A DNA stretch of 64,000 bases from Nematopogon swammerdamellus (Eukaryota; Arthropoda; Insecta; Lepidoptera; Adelidae): the NCBI GenBank assembly GCA_946902875.1, contig OX336348.1, forward strand, positions 10,503,741 to 10,567,740. The letters are read 5' to 3'. The notes under the pieces were generated by a model that was not told where the DNA came from, searched no databases, and saw nothing but the letters and a program-made list of their open reading frames with translations. The position numbers were made by a program, and so were the translations under genes. Shown one piece after another: positions 50,906-60,309 of the stretch; position 1 is the stretch's first letter, and every line of letters begins with the position of its first letter.

Positions 50906-51053
50906 GACTACTACTTGGCTTAGCATAGTTAGTTCTAAGCGTTAGTCTCGACTATGAGAGTCCTGTGTAAAATGTTAGTGAACTTTAATCGGACTCGTGC
51001 TTAGCTGAGACAGTGCTAAGCTTCGAACTTTGGAACGACTATGAATGTCAGCC
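50906..51053. repeat. Right terminal segment of Harbinger copy 1 (148 bp)
   Basis: Displaced from the rest of copy 1 by copy 2. Together with 50755-50902 it looks like a tandem duplication, but the TTA duplication shows it results from nested insertion. Confidence 0.92.
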
Positions 51054-51056
51054 TAA

Positions 51057-51489
51057 CTGCCTGGGCGGCGGCGGGCCGATGCGAGTGAGGACGCACGCCG
51101 CGCCAGAGGGCCGCGGGGGTGCGGCAACCGCGTCGCGTCGGACCGCTACCCATCGAAATAATACATGTGTATGTGTCGTGTGATCGTGTCCGGCACAACT
51201 TAAAATAAATTACATGCGACCGGACAACCTACAGACAAGAATAAATTGCGAAAACTGACAGCGAATGACTGTCTTTCAAAATTCCTAGCAAGTAAGTGTT
51301 CCAAGCAAAACATTTAAGAATGCCAATTTTAATACCTGGAATCAAAATACATCAACAATGAAAATTTAGCTAGCTTTTATTTGGTAAAAAATTTTGAAGC
51401 ATTGGCTTCACTTTATTGAAAGTGAAAATTAAAATTAATTGTACCCCTTCGCTTTTGGTATTAATTTGGTGTGTGATCTTTTTTGTAAA
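51057..51489. other. Sequence right of Harbinger; possible rest of the Gypsy 5' LTR
   Basis: Before the Harbinger insertion this was continuous with 35207. It begins with a CG-rich stretch (GCGGCGGCGGGCCGATGCGA) and contains GTGTCCGGCACAACTTAAAA. If the 31602-35207 Gypsy 5' LTR spans the site, its outer end could be the TTACA at 51210-51214, giving an LTR of about 260 bases. Without a second LTR this is a guess. Confidence 0.35.
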
Positions 51490-51885
51490 TTATTTTGTAT
51501 GTGACTCACTCATTATTTCATGCTGTAACTTCAGTGTATAAGACGTTAAACTGTTGGATTTTCCATTGATTGTACTGTAAGAGATGATATCGCAATAGAA
51601 TTCACTTTTGCCAAGATCGCTTTCAGTTATGTTATATGTTAGATTGCATTCGACGTAATCTTTAATCAAATAGAATTGATTCGAATCAAAGCAATCTTTC
51701 ATGAACTCTTCCTTCATGGTGTCTAAACGACCTGCAACAAACATTACATACTGGATACAAGGTACAATTGCGCACTTAGCTAGGATGTGCCATACCACTC
51801 GTCTGACATACTCGTATGTATTAACTTCATCTATCAGGGCAGATCGATAGCTTCTTGAAAGCACGAAAGCAGCGGACGTTAACAC
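51490..51885 (-). CDS. Unrecognised 131-residue ORF
   Basis: I do not recognise this protein. The frame begins MLTSAAFVLSRSYRSALIDE; residues ~38-52 are hydrophobic (AIVPCIQYVMFVAG), and the rest is soluble with two Cys pairs (DCFDSN, VECNLTYN, EFYCDI). A splice-acceptor-like word TTTGTTGCAG|GT occurs at GRLDT, so only the last ~79 residues may be a real terminal exon. Codon use looks protein-like, with no repeats. It could be a host membrane or secreted protein exon. No transposable-element motif is seen. Confidence 0.3.
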   Translation of the reverse strand: MLTSAAFVLSRSYRSALIDEVNTYEYVRRVVWHILAKCAIVPCIQYVMFVAGRLDTMKEEFMKDCFDSNQFYLIKDYVECNLTYNITESDLGKSEFYCDIISYSTINGKSNSLTSYTLKLQHEIMSESHTK

Positions 51886-52819
51886 AATTGAATTAATTAT
51901 TAAATTATACGATTAATTCGAAAACATGCAAGTTAGAAATTGCCATTACCAAGTCAAGGTGTTTTTTTATAGAAATGAAGATGTTAAATATAAGAGGAGT
52001 AACTAAATATTGATTATTATTAAGTAGAAAATATAATTTATGGCAACATTGTTGAATTCGGGCTTCAATGGTATGAAAAGACTTGGCTCTGCATGGGATC
52101 TTACAACTTTTTACGGTGGAAAGGTTGCGTGCGAGACTTGGCATATTTTTATATTATATGTTTTGGTGGGATCTCATTTCTTTTTGTAGGTATTCTTCCT
52201 TCTTAAACGGTTTTATCCCGCGCCGCAACGCGCAGCACCGCGCCGCCCCGCGCCGCCCCGCGCCGTCCCGCGCCGCACCGCGCCGCACCGCTCTCTGGTC
52301 TCGAGATTTGCGCTTAGCAACACATTCAGCGATTCATTTTTATATTATAGAGATAGACTTTGTATGGAAAGGTAAGTTTACCCGCATAAGGCGACAAGCT
52401 AGCCACCTCTCACCTTGGCACGTTCTTTCCACGCTTACCCCGATTGTCGGGATACGACGTGTGGTGTGTATGTGTATGTGTACTTATGCAACTGACAAAA
52501 TTATATTGTAATTTGTCATAGACTTTGTATGCAAAGGTACGTTTACCCATAAAAAAAAACGGAGCTTAAATTTTAGGATGTTTGAGTTTTTCCTTTCGTT
52601 GTGGGCTAAACATTAGCTGAATACAAAATTTCAAGTTTGTAGGTCTGCTGGAAGTACCTTAGATTTTTGATGATCGGTGAGTGAGTGAGTGAGTAAAAAC
52701 CGGACCGGAACTTTGACTGGCGATATCTCGCAAACTATTATAGGTACAAACTTATAATTTGGGCGTATAGCTAGGTTTGGTAAGAACTCTTGGTAACTAA
52801 AGTTTCAGGTATTTATCTC
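51886..52819. other. No recognised gene; GC-rich 10-bp minisatellite inside
   Basis: Mostly A/T-rich. At 52217-52290 the unit CCGCGCCGC(A/C)(C/A) repeats about seven times. Later phrases (GGTGAGTGAGTGAGTGAGTA near 52677; CGATATCTCGCAAACTA) resemble the 3' part of a lepidopteran repeat. No coding motif. Confidence 0.5.
52217..52290. repeat. 10-bp GC minisatellite
   Basis: About seven imperfect units of CCGCGCCGCA / CCGCGCCGCC. Very different in composition from its surroundings. Confidence 0.85.
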
Positions 52820-53061
52820 TATCCACAACAAAGATACAGGGAGGCCAAAAGTACCCTGAGTTGCTTCGAGAAAAGAATGGTACGGCCGTGTTTGCTCGAC
52901 TTGGCGGGGGCACTGCCGTGTCCCCAGATCAACCGACGAATTCTTCCTGCAAGAGCCGCTACATGCTTCTCCCAGGATAGCCTTTCATCGAGTATAACTC
53001 CGAGGTACCTAATTTGTGGCACTCTATCTAGAACTTGGCAGTCACACCGGATGTCGGGCAT
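52819..53061 (-). pseudogene. LINE RT C-terminal fragment (Jockey-like)
   Basis: The 80-residue frame contains VPQIRYLGVILDERLSWEKH then VAALAGRIRRLIWG, the thumb motif following the RT palm ('YLGV-x-LD-x-(R/K)L-x-(W/F)-x-x-H'). Nothing upstream or downstream extends it. It is a short, isolated relic. Confidence 0.75.
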
Positions 53062-53099
53062 TGGTTTACATGTATGTATTTGTAGTGCGTGATCTATGC

Positions 53100-54829
53100 T
53101 AGTTACCTATCTAAATACCGAAATTTTATTTCTAATGAAATTACCTCAATAACTTACTATTGTTTTATTTATTCAAGAGAAAGTATTACTATACAATTCT
53201 TACTATTTCAATACTTCCTTGCTTTCAGTCATCTAAACTTATTACGAAGAGCTAACGTTTGTAAGTTTGCAAGATGTAGGAGGTAATCTCGAAACTACTC
53301 ATCGAATTACAATAATCCTTTCATCAGTATTTAGATGGCCCTTCAGCGGATCTTCATGGATTATCGCGTTAAAATAAAAGCGCTTTTCGTGGAGACCAAT
53401 TTTACAACGTTAAGTCGACGAAAATACCGGCCAAGTGCAAGTCGAACTCGCGCACCGAGGGTTCCGTATCGCCATGTCATGGTCAGCGCCACTCACGCCA
53501 TCTATTATTATTAGTTAAAATGCTTCATAATCTTTTCGGTAAATGGCGCGCATACACTTTTCAGTTTCTTGTATGGGGACACCCGTGAATTTTATACTTT
53601 TTCTTACATTTATTATTTGTTGTTATATATAACACATTCTTTCAGCGGGCTATCCACAGATCAGAGAAGTATTAGCGAGATATGTGATGACGCCCGCTCA
53701 CAGTCGGAACCGCTGTGGCAAGTTTTCTATCGCACACAAACACAATTCACACGGACGCGTCCGGACGTGCGCACAAATACATTCGCACTAGCCAATCCCG
53801 CGCGTCCTAACCACCTGCGTGAACGCACACATCGACGTGTCGACGCGTGTGTCTTGTCGTGTCCGTGAATAAACTAACTAGGGATTGACCACGTCGACAT
53901 TCGTTATATCGACTATCGATAGAGCTAAAATTTAAATAAAACATAATGTGTTTAGGCGGTCGCATACTTCTCAGCTGTATAAATAGTGTGTATAATAGGA
54001 ATGTGCATAGCATACCTATTTATAAAACGAAATAATCCCGAACATATTAAAATGTAAGATAAATTAAATTATCTATATATCTATGAATAACGGTCAAATA
54101 ATATAGTTGAAAGGGCTTATTCTGATAATCTTGAGATACAACAATTTGAGAATATGTAAACAATTCTAGTTTTGATACAAAGTTACCTATCATTTTATAC
54201 TAGGTGATACGGTTTAGGCGCCCGGATTGCTACCACCGTACCAGTTCAGTTCAAACGGTTAAGTAAATTTTACGTGTTTTCTGACTAGTTCAGTGTAGCC
54301 GGAATAATAGAGAACAGAATATAAGAGAAAAAAGAAAGGGATAATATGGTAAAGGCGAGAATGAGTAGATCGGACACAAATCAGCCAGTCAGTCAGTCAG
54401 TCAGCGAGTGTGCGTCCACTGTTGGACATACGCCTCTCCAAGTTTCCTCCAGTCCAGAGCTCTCGCGCGGACCGCGGAGTTGGTCCGCGCCGGTCACGCG
54501 GATATACGTACCCGGCATTGATTTTTAACCCTGTCGGGTCAAAATTTTGCGGTCCCACGTGTGCGGCGCGGGCAGAACCGCACCGTGCGGTCCCGCGGAC
54601 CTAGGCGGCAGGGGCCGGCAGGTCCGCATTGGGACCGCAGAGCTGTGGTCGACACAATACAAAAATGACCAGTTCGTTATACAGTTCTGTATTTTATAGA
54701 GTAGATTAATTAAAGCGATTAATAAAACATAATTAATTACTTATTAAAATTGAGTTACTTAAAAGAAGTTTTGTCTTGAAATTTAAATTGTTTTTTATAT
54801 ATTGGGCAAATATTTATATGTCGTGGGAA
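53100..54829. other. Repeat-rich stretch without genes
   Basis: At 53428-53475, GGCCAAGTGCAAGTCGAACT, CGCGCACCGAGGGTTCCGTA is the head of a common lepidopteran repeat. At 54385-54405 CAGTCAGTCAGTCAGTCAG is a short TCAG run. At 54409-54450 GTCCACTGTTGGACATACGC then CTCTCCAAGTTTCCTCCAG is another lepidopteran repeat phrase, followed by GC-rich sequence to 54640. No coding motif is seen. Confidence 0.5.
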
Positions 54830-55856
54830 AGTGGCCAAGTTCGAGTCGAGCTCGCGTAAAGAGGGTTCCGTACCATCCCGTTTTCTGTAAGAACTAGAAG
54901 GCTTAGGATTTTTTGACGAAATGAACTTTTGTTTTGGTCATAACTCGAGAATTACTGGTGCTAGACCCATCGTGTTGGTACTCAAACTTCAAGTCTCGGT
55001 CAGATATATCCATCTGTCACATGAACTTTTGTTTTGGTCATAATTCGAGAACCACTGGTGCTGGACTAGATCTCTCCGAGACCTGAAGTTTGAGTACCAA
55101 AACGATGGGTCTAGCACCAGTGGTTCTCGAGTTATGACCAAAACAAAAGTTCATGTGACAGATGTATAGATCTCACCAAGACCTGAAGTTTGAGTACCAA
55201 CACGATGGGTATCGATCGACTACATTGGTGCGTCGGCGGATACATTAACTAATTTATTGATTTTTTTTATGTTTATATTTTATATTCAGGGATAAAATAT
55301 CTACGTACATCAATTATCTAAATAATAGAAAATTAAAATAAAACATTTCATATATATTTCATAGACATAAGTCCCGAATACTGTACAATACAATACTGTA
55401 TCGATAAATTTAATGCACGGTTACGGCACTATGCATGGAACGAGGGAGCACGGAGACAGAATTTAAAAAAAATCTTTAAAAATATAATTAAGACATTTAC
55501 AGTATACTTACCGATGATATTTCACTCCATTGTTCTTCTAGTTTACTTTCACAGTTCGGTTTTTACATGTTTTCACGCAACAGACCGTCATTTTGGGAAA
55601 AACATTCCAGATGTCGCGCGTGCCTCGGTCGACGATGCACTGTCGGTCGGATCGCGAGCGCGCGACGAGTAAGGTCACAAACTGACCTTACTGCAGCCAC
55701 GCGCGCCCGCCTCCTTCACATTTTTAGCTTTTAATAAGTGTTCTGTGGGGCTACCTATTACGGTTCAAGAGATACAGCCGACGGACAGACAGACAGACAG
55801 ACAGACGGCGTAGGCTTAGTAATTTAGCTTCCGTACAGATACGGGACCCTAAAAAT
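54830..55856 (+). mobile_element. Lepidopteran non-autonomous repeat, long copy
   Basis: Head GTGGCCAAGTTCGAGTCGAG followed by AGGGTTCCGTACC (54830-54876) and tail CGGTTCAAGAGATACAGCCG, the ACAGACAGACAG run and TACGGGACCCTAAAAA (55770-55856) match the two ends of a frequent lepidopteran repeat. The interior holds the inverted repeats at 54925-55212 and A/T-rich filler. No coding capacity. Confidence 0.6.
54925..55212. repeat. Interleaved direct and inverted copies of a ~75-bp unit
   Basis: ACTTTTGTTTTGGTCATAAC, TCGAGAA(T/C)(T/C)ACTGGTGCT appears at 54926 and 55025 (direct). It is inverted at 55110-55160 as AGCACCAGTGGTTCTCGAGT then TATGACCAAAACAAAAGT. GTTTGAGTACCAA(A/C)ACGATGGGT is inverted relative to ATCGTGTTGGTACTCAAACT at 54970. 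The whole block can form a long hairpin. Confidence 0.8.
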
Positions 55857-55993
55857 ATGGTATGCGTGCACAAATACTCCAAGACAATAAATACCCGAGC
55901 AATCATATACCTTACCTCCATACCTAATTAATAACATCGATAACAATTACCGGAGTCGATAATAATTCTTTACGAGAAAAGTTACTTCGCAAT

Positions 55994-56323
55994 GATAAAA
56001 TCACTCTGCGTGAGACAGTAGAGTACTGAAAATCTGTTGAGCTCGCAGAGAATAACGCACAACTCCTGTCAGCATCCAGCAGCTCCCGTGTTGAAGCTAT
56101 ACGGGATACTAAGGCGCTCAGCGGTAACAAGAAAGCTTGCCATCGGTGTGGAAACAAGCACAGTCCCAACCAATGTGGAGCTATCGGTGCTACATGCTAT
56201 GTGTGTGGTAAGAAGAACCACTTTGCTAGTTCCTGCAGGCGAAAGCAGATCAAGGAAATCAAAGAAGAATGCAGCAAAGAAGGAAAAGAGCTTGAAGAAA
56301 CACAACGAATACAGGAAGACTAG
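55994..56323 (+). pseudogene. Mag-like Gag C-terminus with two zinc knuckles
   Basis: The frame reads DKITLRETVEY, a stop, then KSVELAENNAQLLSASSSSR and ACHRCGNKHSPNQCGAIGAT then CYVCGKKNHFASSC, i.e. two knuckles C-x2-C-x3-H-x4-C and C-x2-C-x4-H-x4-C as in Mag-type Gypsy elements. A basic tail follows until the stop at 56323. One internal stop marks decay. Confidence 0.82.
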
Positions 56324-56350
56324 GGGGTTTTCCATGTTAGTTCTCTCAGT

Positions 56351-56752
56351 GTGGATGACAATCAGGTTAAGTCTTGGTATAAAAAAATAATGATAGTAGG
56401 CAAATATGTACATTTTAAACTAGACAGTGGAGCCGAAGTCAACGTCTTGACTAGAAATAAATGTAACATGGAAAAAATTACATTAAAACCATGTAATAAT
56501 CGTTTGAAAGATTTTGGAGGACACACAACCATACCACTAGGTTATGTAGATCTGTCGGTAGAGGTAGACAATCCACATTCTGCAGGTAGCGTTCGATTCT
56601 TGGTTGTTGACTTAGATTGTACGCCTATATTGGGCTTACCGACATGCTTAAAATTAAAACTAATGAAACGTACCGATCACTGTCTAGAAATTAACCTTGG
56701 GCCAACAAAAAAAAATCTTGCGAAAGATCAGTTCATTAGTGAAAAACTCTGA
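56351..56752 (+). pseudogene. Mag-like aspartic protease
   Basis: 133 residues: IVGKYVHFKLDSGAEVNVLT (DSGA active site), GGHTTIPLGYVDLSVEVDN and DCTPILGLPTCLKLKLMKR (the 'ILGLPT' close of the retropepsin fold). It is followed with a frame change by RT. Confidence 0.85.
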
Positions 56753-57614
56753 AATTTTTTCAGGATTAGGCTGCTTTCCAGATAAATATAAAATAATACT
56801 AAAACCAGGTGCCGTCCCAAGAGCCAATACACCCAGAAGAGTACCATTTAAACTAAGAGAGAAGTTACAAAATAAACTTGGTGAATTACAGGAAAAGGGT
56901 ATTATAGAACCCGTTATGGAACCCTCTGAATGGGTGAGCAATATCGTTGTTGTTGAAAAGCTAAATAAGACAGTTCGTATGTGTATAGATCCTAGTGAGT
57001 TAAATAAATATATAGTAAGAGAATATAACACAATTCCAAACTTAGATGACATCACGGCAGGCCTGACGGGTAAGAAATATTTCTGTGTGTTCGACTTGAA
57101 AGACGGTTTTCATCAGATAGTTCTGGATCCCGAGTTCACGCCACTGTGCACGTTCAGCACACCGTTCGGATGCTTCAAATACTTAAGAGCGCCGTTCGGT
57201 CTTTGCTCCCTGCCAGAATTTTTTCAGAAGTTAACGTATAAATACTTCGGTGATATTGTAGGTGCAACTGTCTATTTTGACGACTTGTTATTATCCGCTG
57301 ACTCAGAGAAGGAGCTTTATAACATTGTGAAGCAGGTCGTAGAGAGAGCTAGGAAATACCATATAAAATTTAACCCAGAAAAGCTACAGTATTTTGAGGA
57401 AAGTGTGAAATACTTTGGCTTAATCTTCAATAAAGATGGAATGAAACCTTCCGTTAAAACGGATCGTATTCAGTCCATAAAGGACCTTCAGTCGCCCACC
57501 AACAAAAAGGAATTGCAACAAGTACTAGGGTATATAAATTTCCTGAGACCATTTTTGCCAAATTTATCAGAAATCATTTATCCTTTCAGAGAATTATTAA
57601 AAAACAGCGTTTAG
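56697..57614 (+). pseudogene. Mag-like reverse transcriptase
   Basis: 305 residues. EKGIIEPVMEPSEWVSNIVV, TVRMCIDPSELNKYI, YFCVFDLKDGFHQIVLDPEF (first Asp), FGCFKYLRAPFGLCSLPEFF and GATVYFDDLLLSADSE, with YFDD in place of YVDD or YIDD. The thumb ends in VLGYINFLRPFLPNLSEIIY. It closes with a stop at the RNase H boundary. Conserved but with several unusual residues. Confidence 0.86.
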
Positions 57615-57617
57615 TGG

Positions 57618-58440
57618 ATGTGGACGCAAGTGCATACAGATTTGCTTGAGAAAATAAAAAACGTGATTTGTGATAGTACAATTTTGACAATGTTTGACAG
57701 TACAAAAGAAATAGAACTACAGTGCGACGCATCGCAATATGCGCTCGGCTGTTTGCTACAATGCGGAAAACCTGTGTGCTATGCGTCGAGGTCCTTGACA
57801 GAGACTGAATGCAATTACGCTCAGATCGGGAAGGAACTTCTCAGCATAACGTTCGCCTGTGAGAGATTCCATAATTATACTTCCATATATGGTAGTAAAA
57901 TAAAAATTTATTCTGACCATCAACCATTATTGACTGTTGTGAAGAAACCTCTATAAAAAGTTAAAAATAACAGATTACGTCGCCTTAAAATGAAACTTAT
58001 ATGCTATGACTTTAACTTGTATTATCTACCAGGGTCAAAAATGTATGTGGCCGATTTACTGAGCAGCAATATTTTACATAAGAGAGTAGATGAGGACAAG
58101 TCTATGGAAGAATTCGTTCATACTATGACCGATAGTTCACTGAGCATAAGCGATGAAAAGTTTATCGAATTGCAGAACGAAACAAAGGCCGATGTTACCT
58201 TAAGGAAGATATTAGAATTCTATCAGAATGGGTGGCCAAATCTAACAGAACTAGCGGGTGATCTGGCACACTATTACAAGATTAGACACGATTTAACTGT
58301 TGAGAATTGCCTAATATACTACGAGAACAGATTAGTGGTCCCTGCATCAATGCGTAAACTATTTTTGAGTATATTACATGAAACGCATTTAGGAGTAGAA
58401 AAATGCAAATTTGTCATAAAAAATAACTTTTTAGTTTTTA
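57618..58440 (+). pseudogene. Mag-like RNase H and start of integrase
   Basis: 57618-57956 is RNase H: IELQCDASQYALGCLLQCGK, NYAQIGKELLSITFACERFH and IKIYSDHQPLLTV. After a stop, 57990-58440 continues with YDFNLYYLPGSKMYVADLLS and, in the integrase, MRKLFLSILHETHLGVEKCK then FVIKNNF (zinc-binding His residues). Beyond 58431 the frame enters foreign DNA; the remaining part of a 223-residue frame to 58661 is not native. Confidence 0.85.
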
Positions 58441-58537
58441 GTCCCGCACCGTCACTCATATTAATTAATGATATCGGCTTACCGGTGCGATTATGGCGAG
58501 CGCATCGCTGCAGCTCGACGTTTCGAGTCCTCTATGG

Positions 58538-59590
58538 CAGGGGTGGCCAACCGGTCGATCGCGGTCGCTGGTCGCTGTGCTGGTCGATCGCGACGAGGCC
58601 AGAGGCCATAATGGACAAGTGGTTGAAAAGAAACGTTTCAGAAGGATCTTCAAATGAATAATAAAATTTCTTGAAGAGAGGGGTGATGACTATCATCAAC
58701 TGCGCCACTTGAACTGGCTGTCTGATTTAGCTTTCTTACCAGATTTCCCAGACAACTCAGCATATTAAATATTGAATTACGAGATAAGAACAAAACTATA
58801 TCAGAGATGATGAATTCTGTTGCAGCGTTAAAAAATCAAGCATCTTTGATAAATTGATCTTGAAAAGAATGGTTCCAGCGATTTACAAACCTCAAAGATC
58901 ATTTAGAAAAGTACCTACCAACGTTTTCATGCCTGAGAAATACACAGCAGAGATAAAGACAGTGTTATCAGATTTCGACAACAGATTTAGTGACTTTTAA
59001 ACATTATAAAAGTTGGTGGAATTTATCAGTTATCCATTCAATATCAACACTGACGTGAACGACTCATACAAGATGTCTAATAAATAAATTTGCAGAGATG
59101 TTCCAAATGGACCACATTTTACTAGAAAATGAAATTATTACTCTGCCTGCGTAGCGATGTAACTTGAAAGCAAGGTCAAACTCTTGTCTAGATTTTTGGA
59201 AATTGGTTTCTAAAGAGAAATATTCAAATGTGCCGAACAACTGCACTCGTGTTTTGGTTCGACATATTTATGTGAATCAGCATTTCCCTACCTACAAACG
59301 AAAAGTAAGCACCGTTCATGCTTGACAGACGCTCACACGTCGGATACACACTTGACTTTGCGTTGAATGTACTAAGTATTCTTTAAAACGATCTTGTGTA
59401 TCTGTCATTCAATAAAATATACAAATTAATATTTTTTTTTCATTTACCTAGTTTCAGAAAATAAAATAAAATTTTCAATTAAGTTTATGGAACGAAATTT
59501 TGTAACTATTCTGAGGAGTTATGAAGTAGATCGCCAGGAGTCAGGAAAATAAAAAGTAGATCTTAGGCTTCATCAACTTGGCAACCCCTG
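58538..59590 (+). mobile_element. hAT deletion derivative with 8-bp target duplication
   Basis: Ends CAGGGGTGGCCAAC and, inverted, CAGGGGTTGCCAAG. CTCTATGG stands at 58530-58537 and 59591-59598, the 8-bp duplication of hAT elements. It is 1053 bases long and contains the first and last parts of a transposase gene. The target is the inverted-repeat element. Confidence 0.93.
58611..59410 (+). pseudogene. hAT transposase remnant (ZBED5/GTF2IRD2-like)
   Basis: It begins MDKWLKRNVSEGSSNE and a stop, matching the N-terminus of Charlie/ZBED5-like hAT transposases. In the middle YHQLRHLNWLSDLAFLPDF is the conserved 'L-x-WL-x-DLAFL-x-D' block. Near 59256 STYLCESAF, KSKHRSCLTDAH and LTLRV form the C-terminal dimerisation motif. 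BED finger and most of the catalytic core are deleted, with several frame changes. It relates to a different hAT lineage than the relic at 6594-6770. Confidence 0.75.
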
Positions 59591-59706
59591 CTCTATGGGA
59601 CCCGTTCTCAAGAGGACGTGCTAGCTCCTCGGGCAGCCAGCACGTCACTGACAGGTGCGCTCGATGCGCTCGCCATAATCGCACCGGTAAGCCGATATCA
59701 TTAATT

Positions 59707-59887
59707 AAAAATAACTTTTATTGGCCAGGAGTAATGTCAGATATTTATGCTTTGATTACAAGTTGTTCAGTCTGTGTTAAATGCTCGCGTTCAAATATAC
59801 GTCATTGGTTCAAATAAAAAAGATTTACTTATCATATCAGCCACGAAATCCCAGATATGCCATTCTACAAATTGGCTGCAGACATAG
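59707..59887 (+). pseudogene. Continuation of the Mag-like integrase after the insertion
   Basis: NNFYWPGVMSDIYALITSCS then VCVKCSRSN gives the second half of the zinc-binding domain (C-x2-C). Further on, in another frame, HEIPDMPFYKLAADI leads up to the first catalytic Asp. It is truncated at the BEL LTR. Confidence 0.8.
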
Positions 59888-59891
59888 GGAC

Positions 59892-60309
59892 TGAAAACGA
59901 CTCGTCCCATCCCGACTCGATGCGGCGTTGACCAAATCGACACGGGACCGTCTAAAACTGTTCAGGTGGACTGTATTTATGTAGGTGTCGGTGGAAAGGT
60001 GAACGAAAACTCGAAATATTATCAGCAAAAGGCACAGACTCTCCTTCACGCCGTTGCTCGTGCTCACACTCGCCCACACAGCCAGCAGAGCTCTCTCAGT
60101 GTTCGACGCCCTTGTGAAAATTGCAATGACGGTTTGACCGTTACGGGACCTCTATTTATACTGCTGCTGGCTGAATGGAGCGAGTGGTGACGCTGTTCCA
60201 AAAAGCAACGGCTGGAAAGAAGTGAGCCATTGTATTCAGTAACGTATTCTAACGGTCTTCAACGGATTTTAACGGATAATTTTATTTGTCGATCGTTCCG
60301 TCGGTAACA
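59892..60309 (-). repeat. 3' LTR of the BEL/Pao element
   Basis: On the minus strand a G-rich tract (GGGGGGAGGA) precedes TGTTACCGACGGAACG, the likely LTR start at 60309. The end is ...GAGTCGTTTTCA at 59892, followed by GGGAC as a possible 5-bp duplication. A TATAAATAG box lies at 60152-60160 (-). About 418 bases. The 5' LTR is outside the window, so the limits rest on TG...CA and PPT alone. Confidence 0.65.
60152..60160 (-). promoter_or_regulatory. TATA box of the BEL LTR promoter
   Basis: TATAAATAG on the minus strand within the LTR, a consensus TATA box, followed downstream by GC-rich sequence. In a complete element the 5' copy would start the genomic RNA. Confidence 0.6.

Larger units (their letters stand above)
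35211..51053. mobile_element. PIF/Harbinger copy 1 (host of three nested insertions)
   Basis: Left end GGCTGACATTCATAGTCG (35211-35228), right end its inverse CGACTATGAATGTCAGCC (51036-51053), with TAA on both sides (35208-35210, 51054-51056) as the 3-bp target duplication usual for Harbinger. Nested within are the Gypsy 36019-39936, the piggyBac-like MITE 40299-40715 and Harbinger copy 2 (45092-50902). Without these the element is about 5.7 kb, like copy 2. Copy 1 itself sits in the 5' LTR region of the 31602-35207 Gypsy. Confidence 0.92.
58432..59706. mobile_element. Inverted-repeat element inserted in the Gypsy integrase
   Basis: A perfect 45-bp inverted repeat lies at 58463-58507 and 59662-59706 (AATTAATGATATCGGCTTAC, CGGTGCGATTATGGCGAGCG, CATCG). 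The flanking Gypsy bases AAAAATAACTTTT occur at 58419-58431 and 59707-59719, a 13-bp duplication. The left arm begins 31 bases inside that limit. Without the hAT it is about 220 bases. I cannot name the family. A 13-bp duplication is unusual for a TIR transposon and may point to retrotransposition of a foldback sequence. Confidence 0.75.
55994..59891 (+). mobile_element. Mag-like Ty3/Gypsy element, decayed and interrupted
   Basis: Gag knuckles, protease, RT, RNase H and the integrase zinc-binding part follow each other on the + strand. The integrase is split by a foreign element at 58432-59706 and resumes with NFYWPGVMSDIYALITSCSV. It is finally cut at 59887 by a BEL LTR. No LTR of its own is seen. 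The first residues of Gag are missing. Confidence 0.85.

Noticed and set aside
50755..51053. Tandem duplication of the Harbinger right end
   Set aside because: The TTA duplication and the intact target inside copy 2 show that it results from nested insertion of one element into another.
55924..56413. Minus-strand ORFs over the Mag-like Gag
   Set aside because: They are shadows of the + strand Gag frame with its two zinc knuckles.
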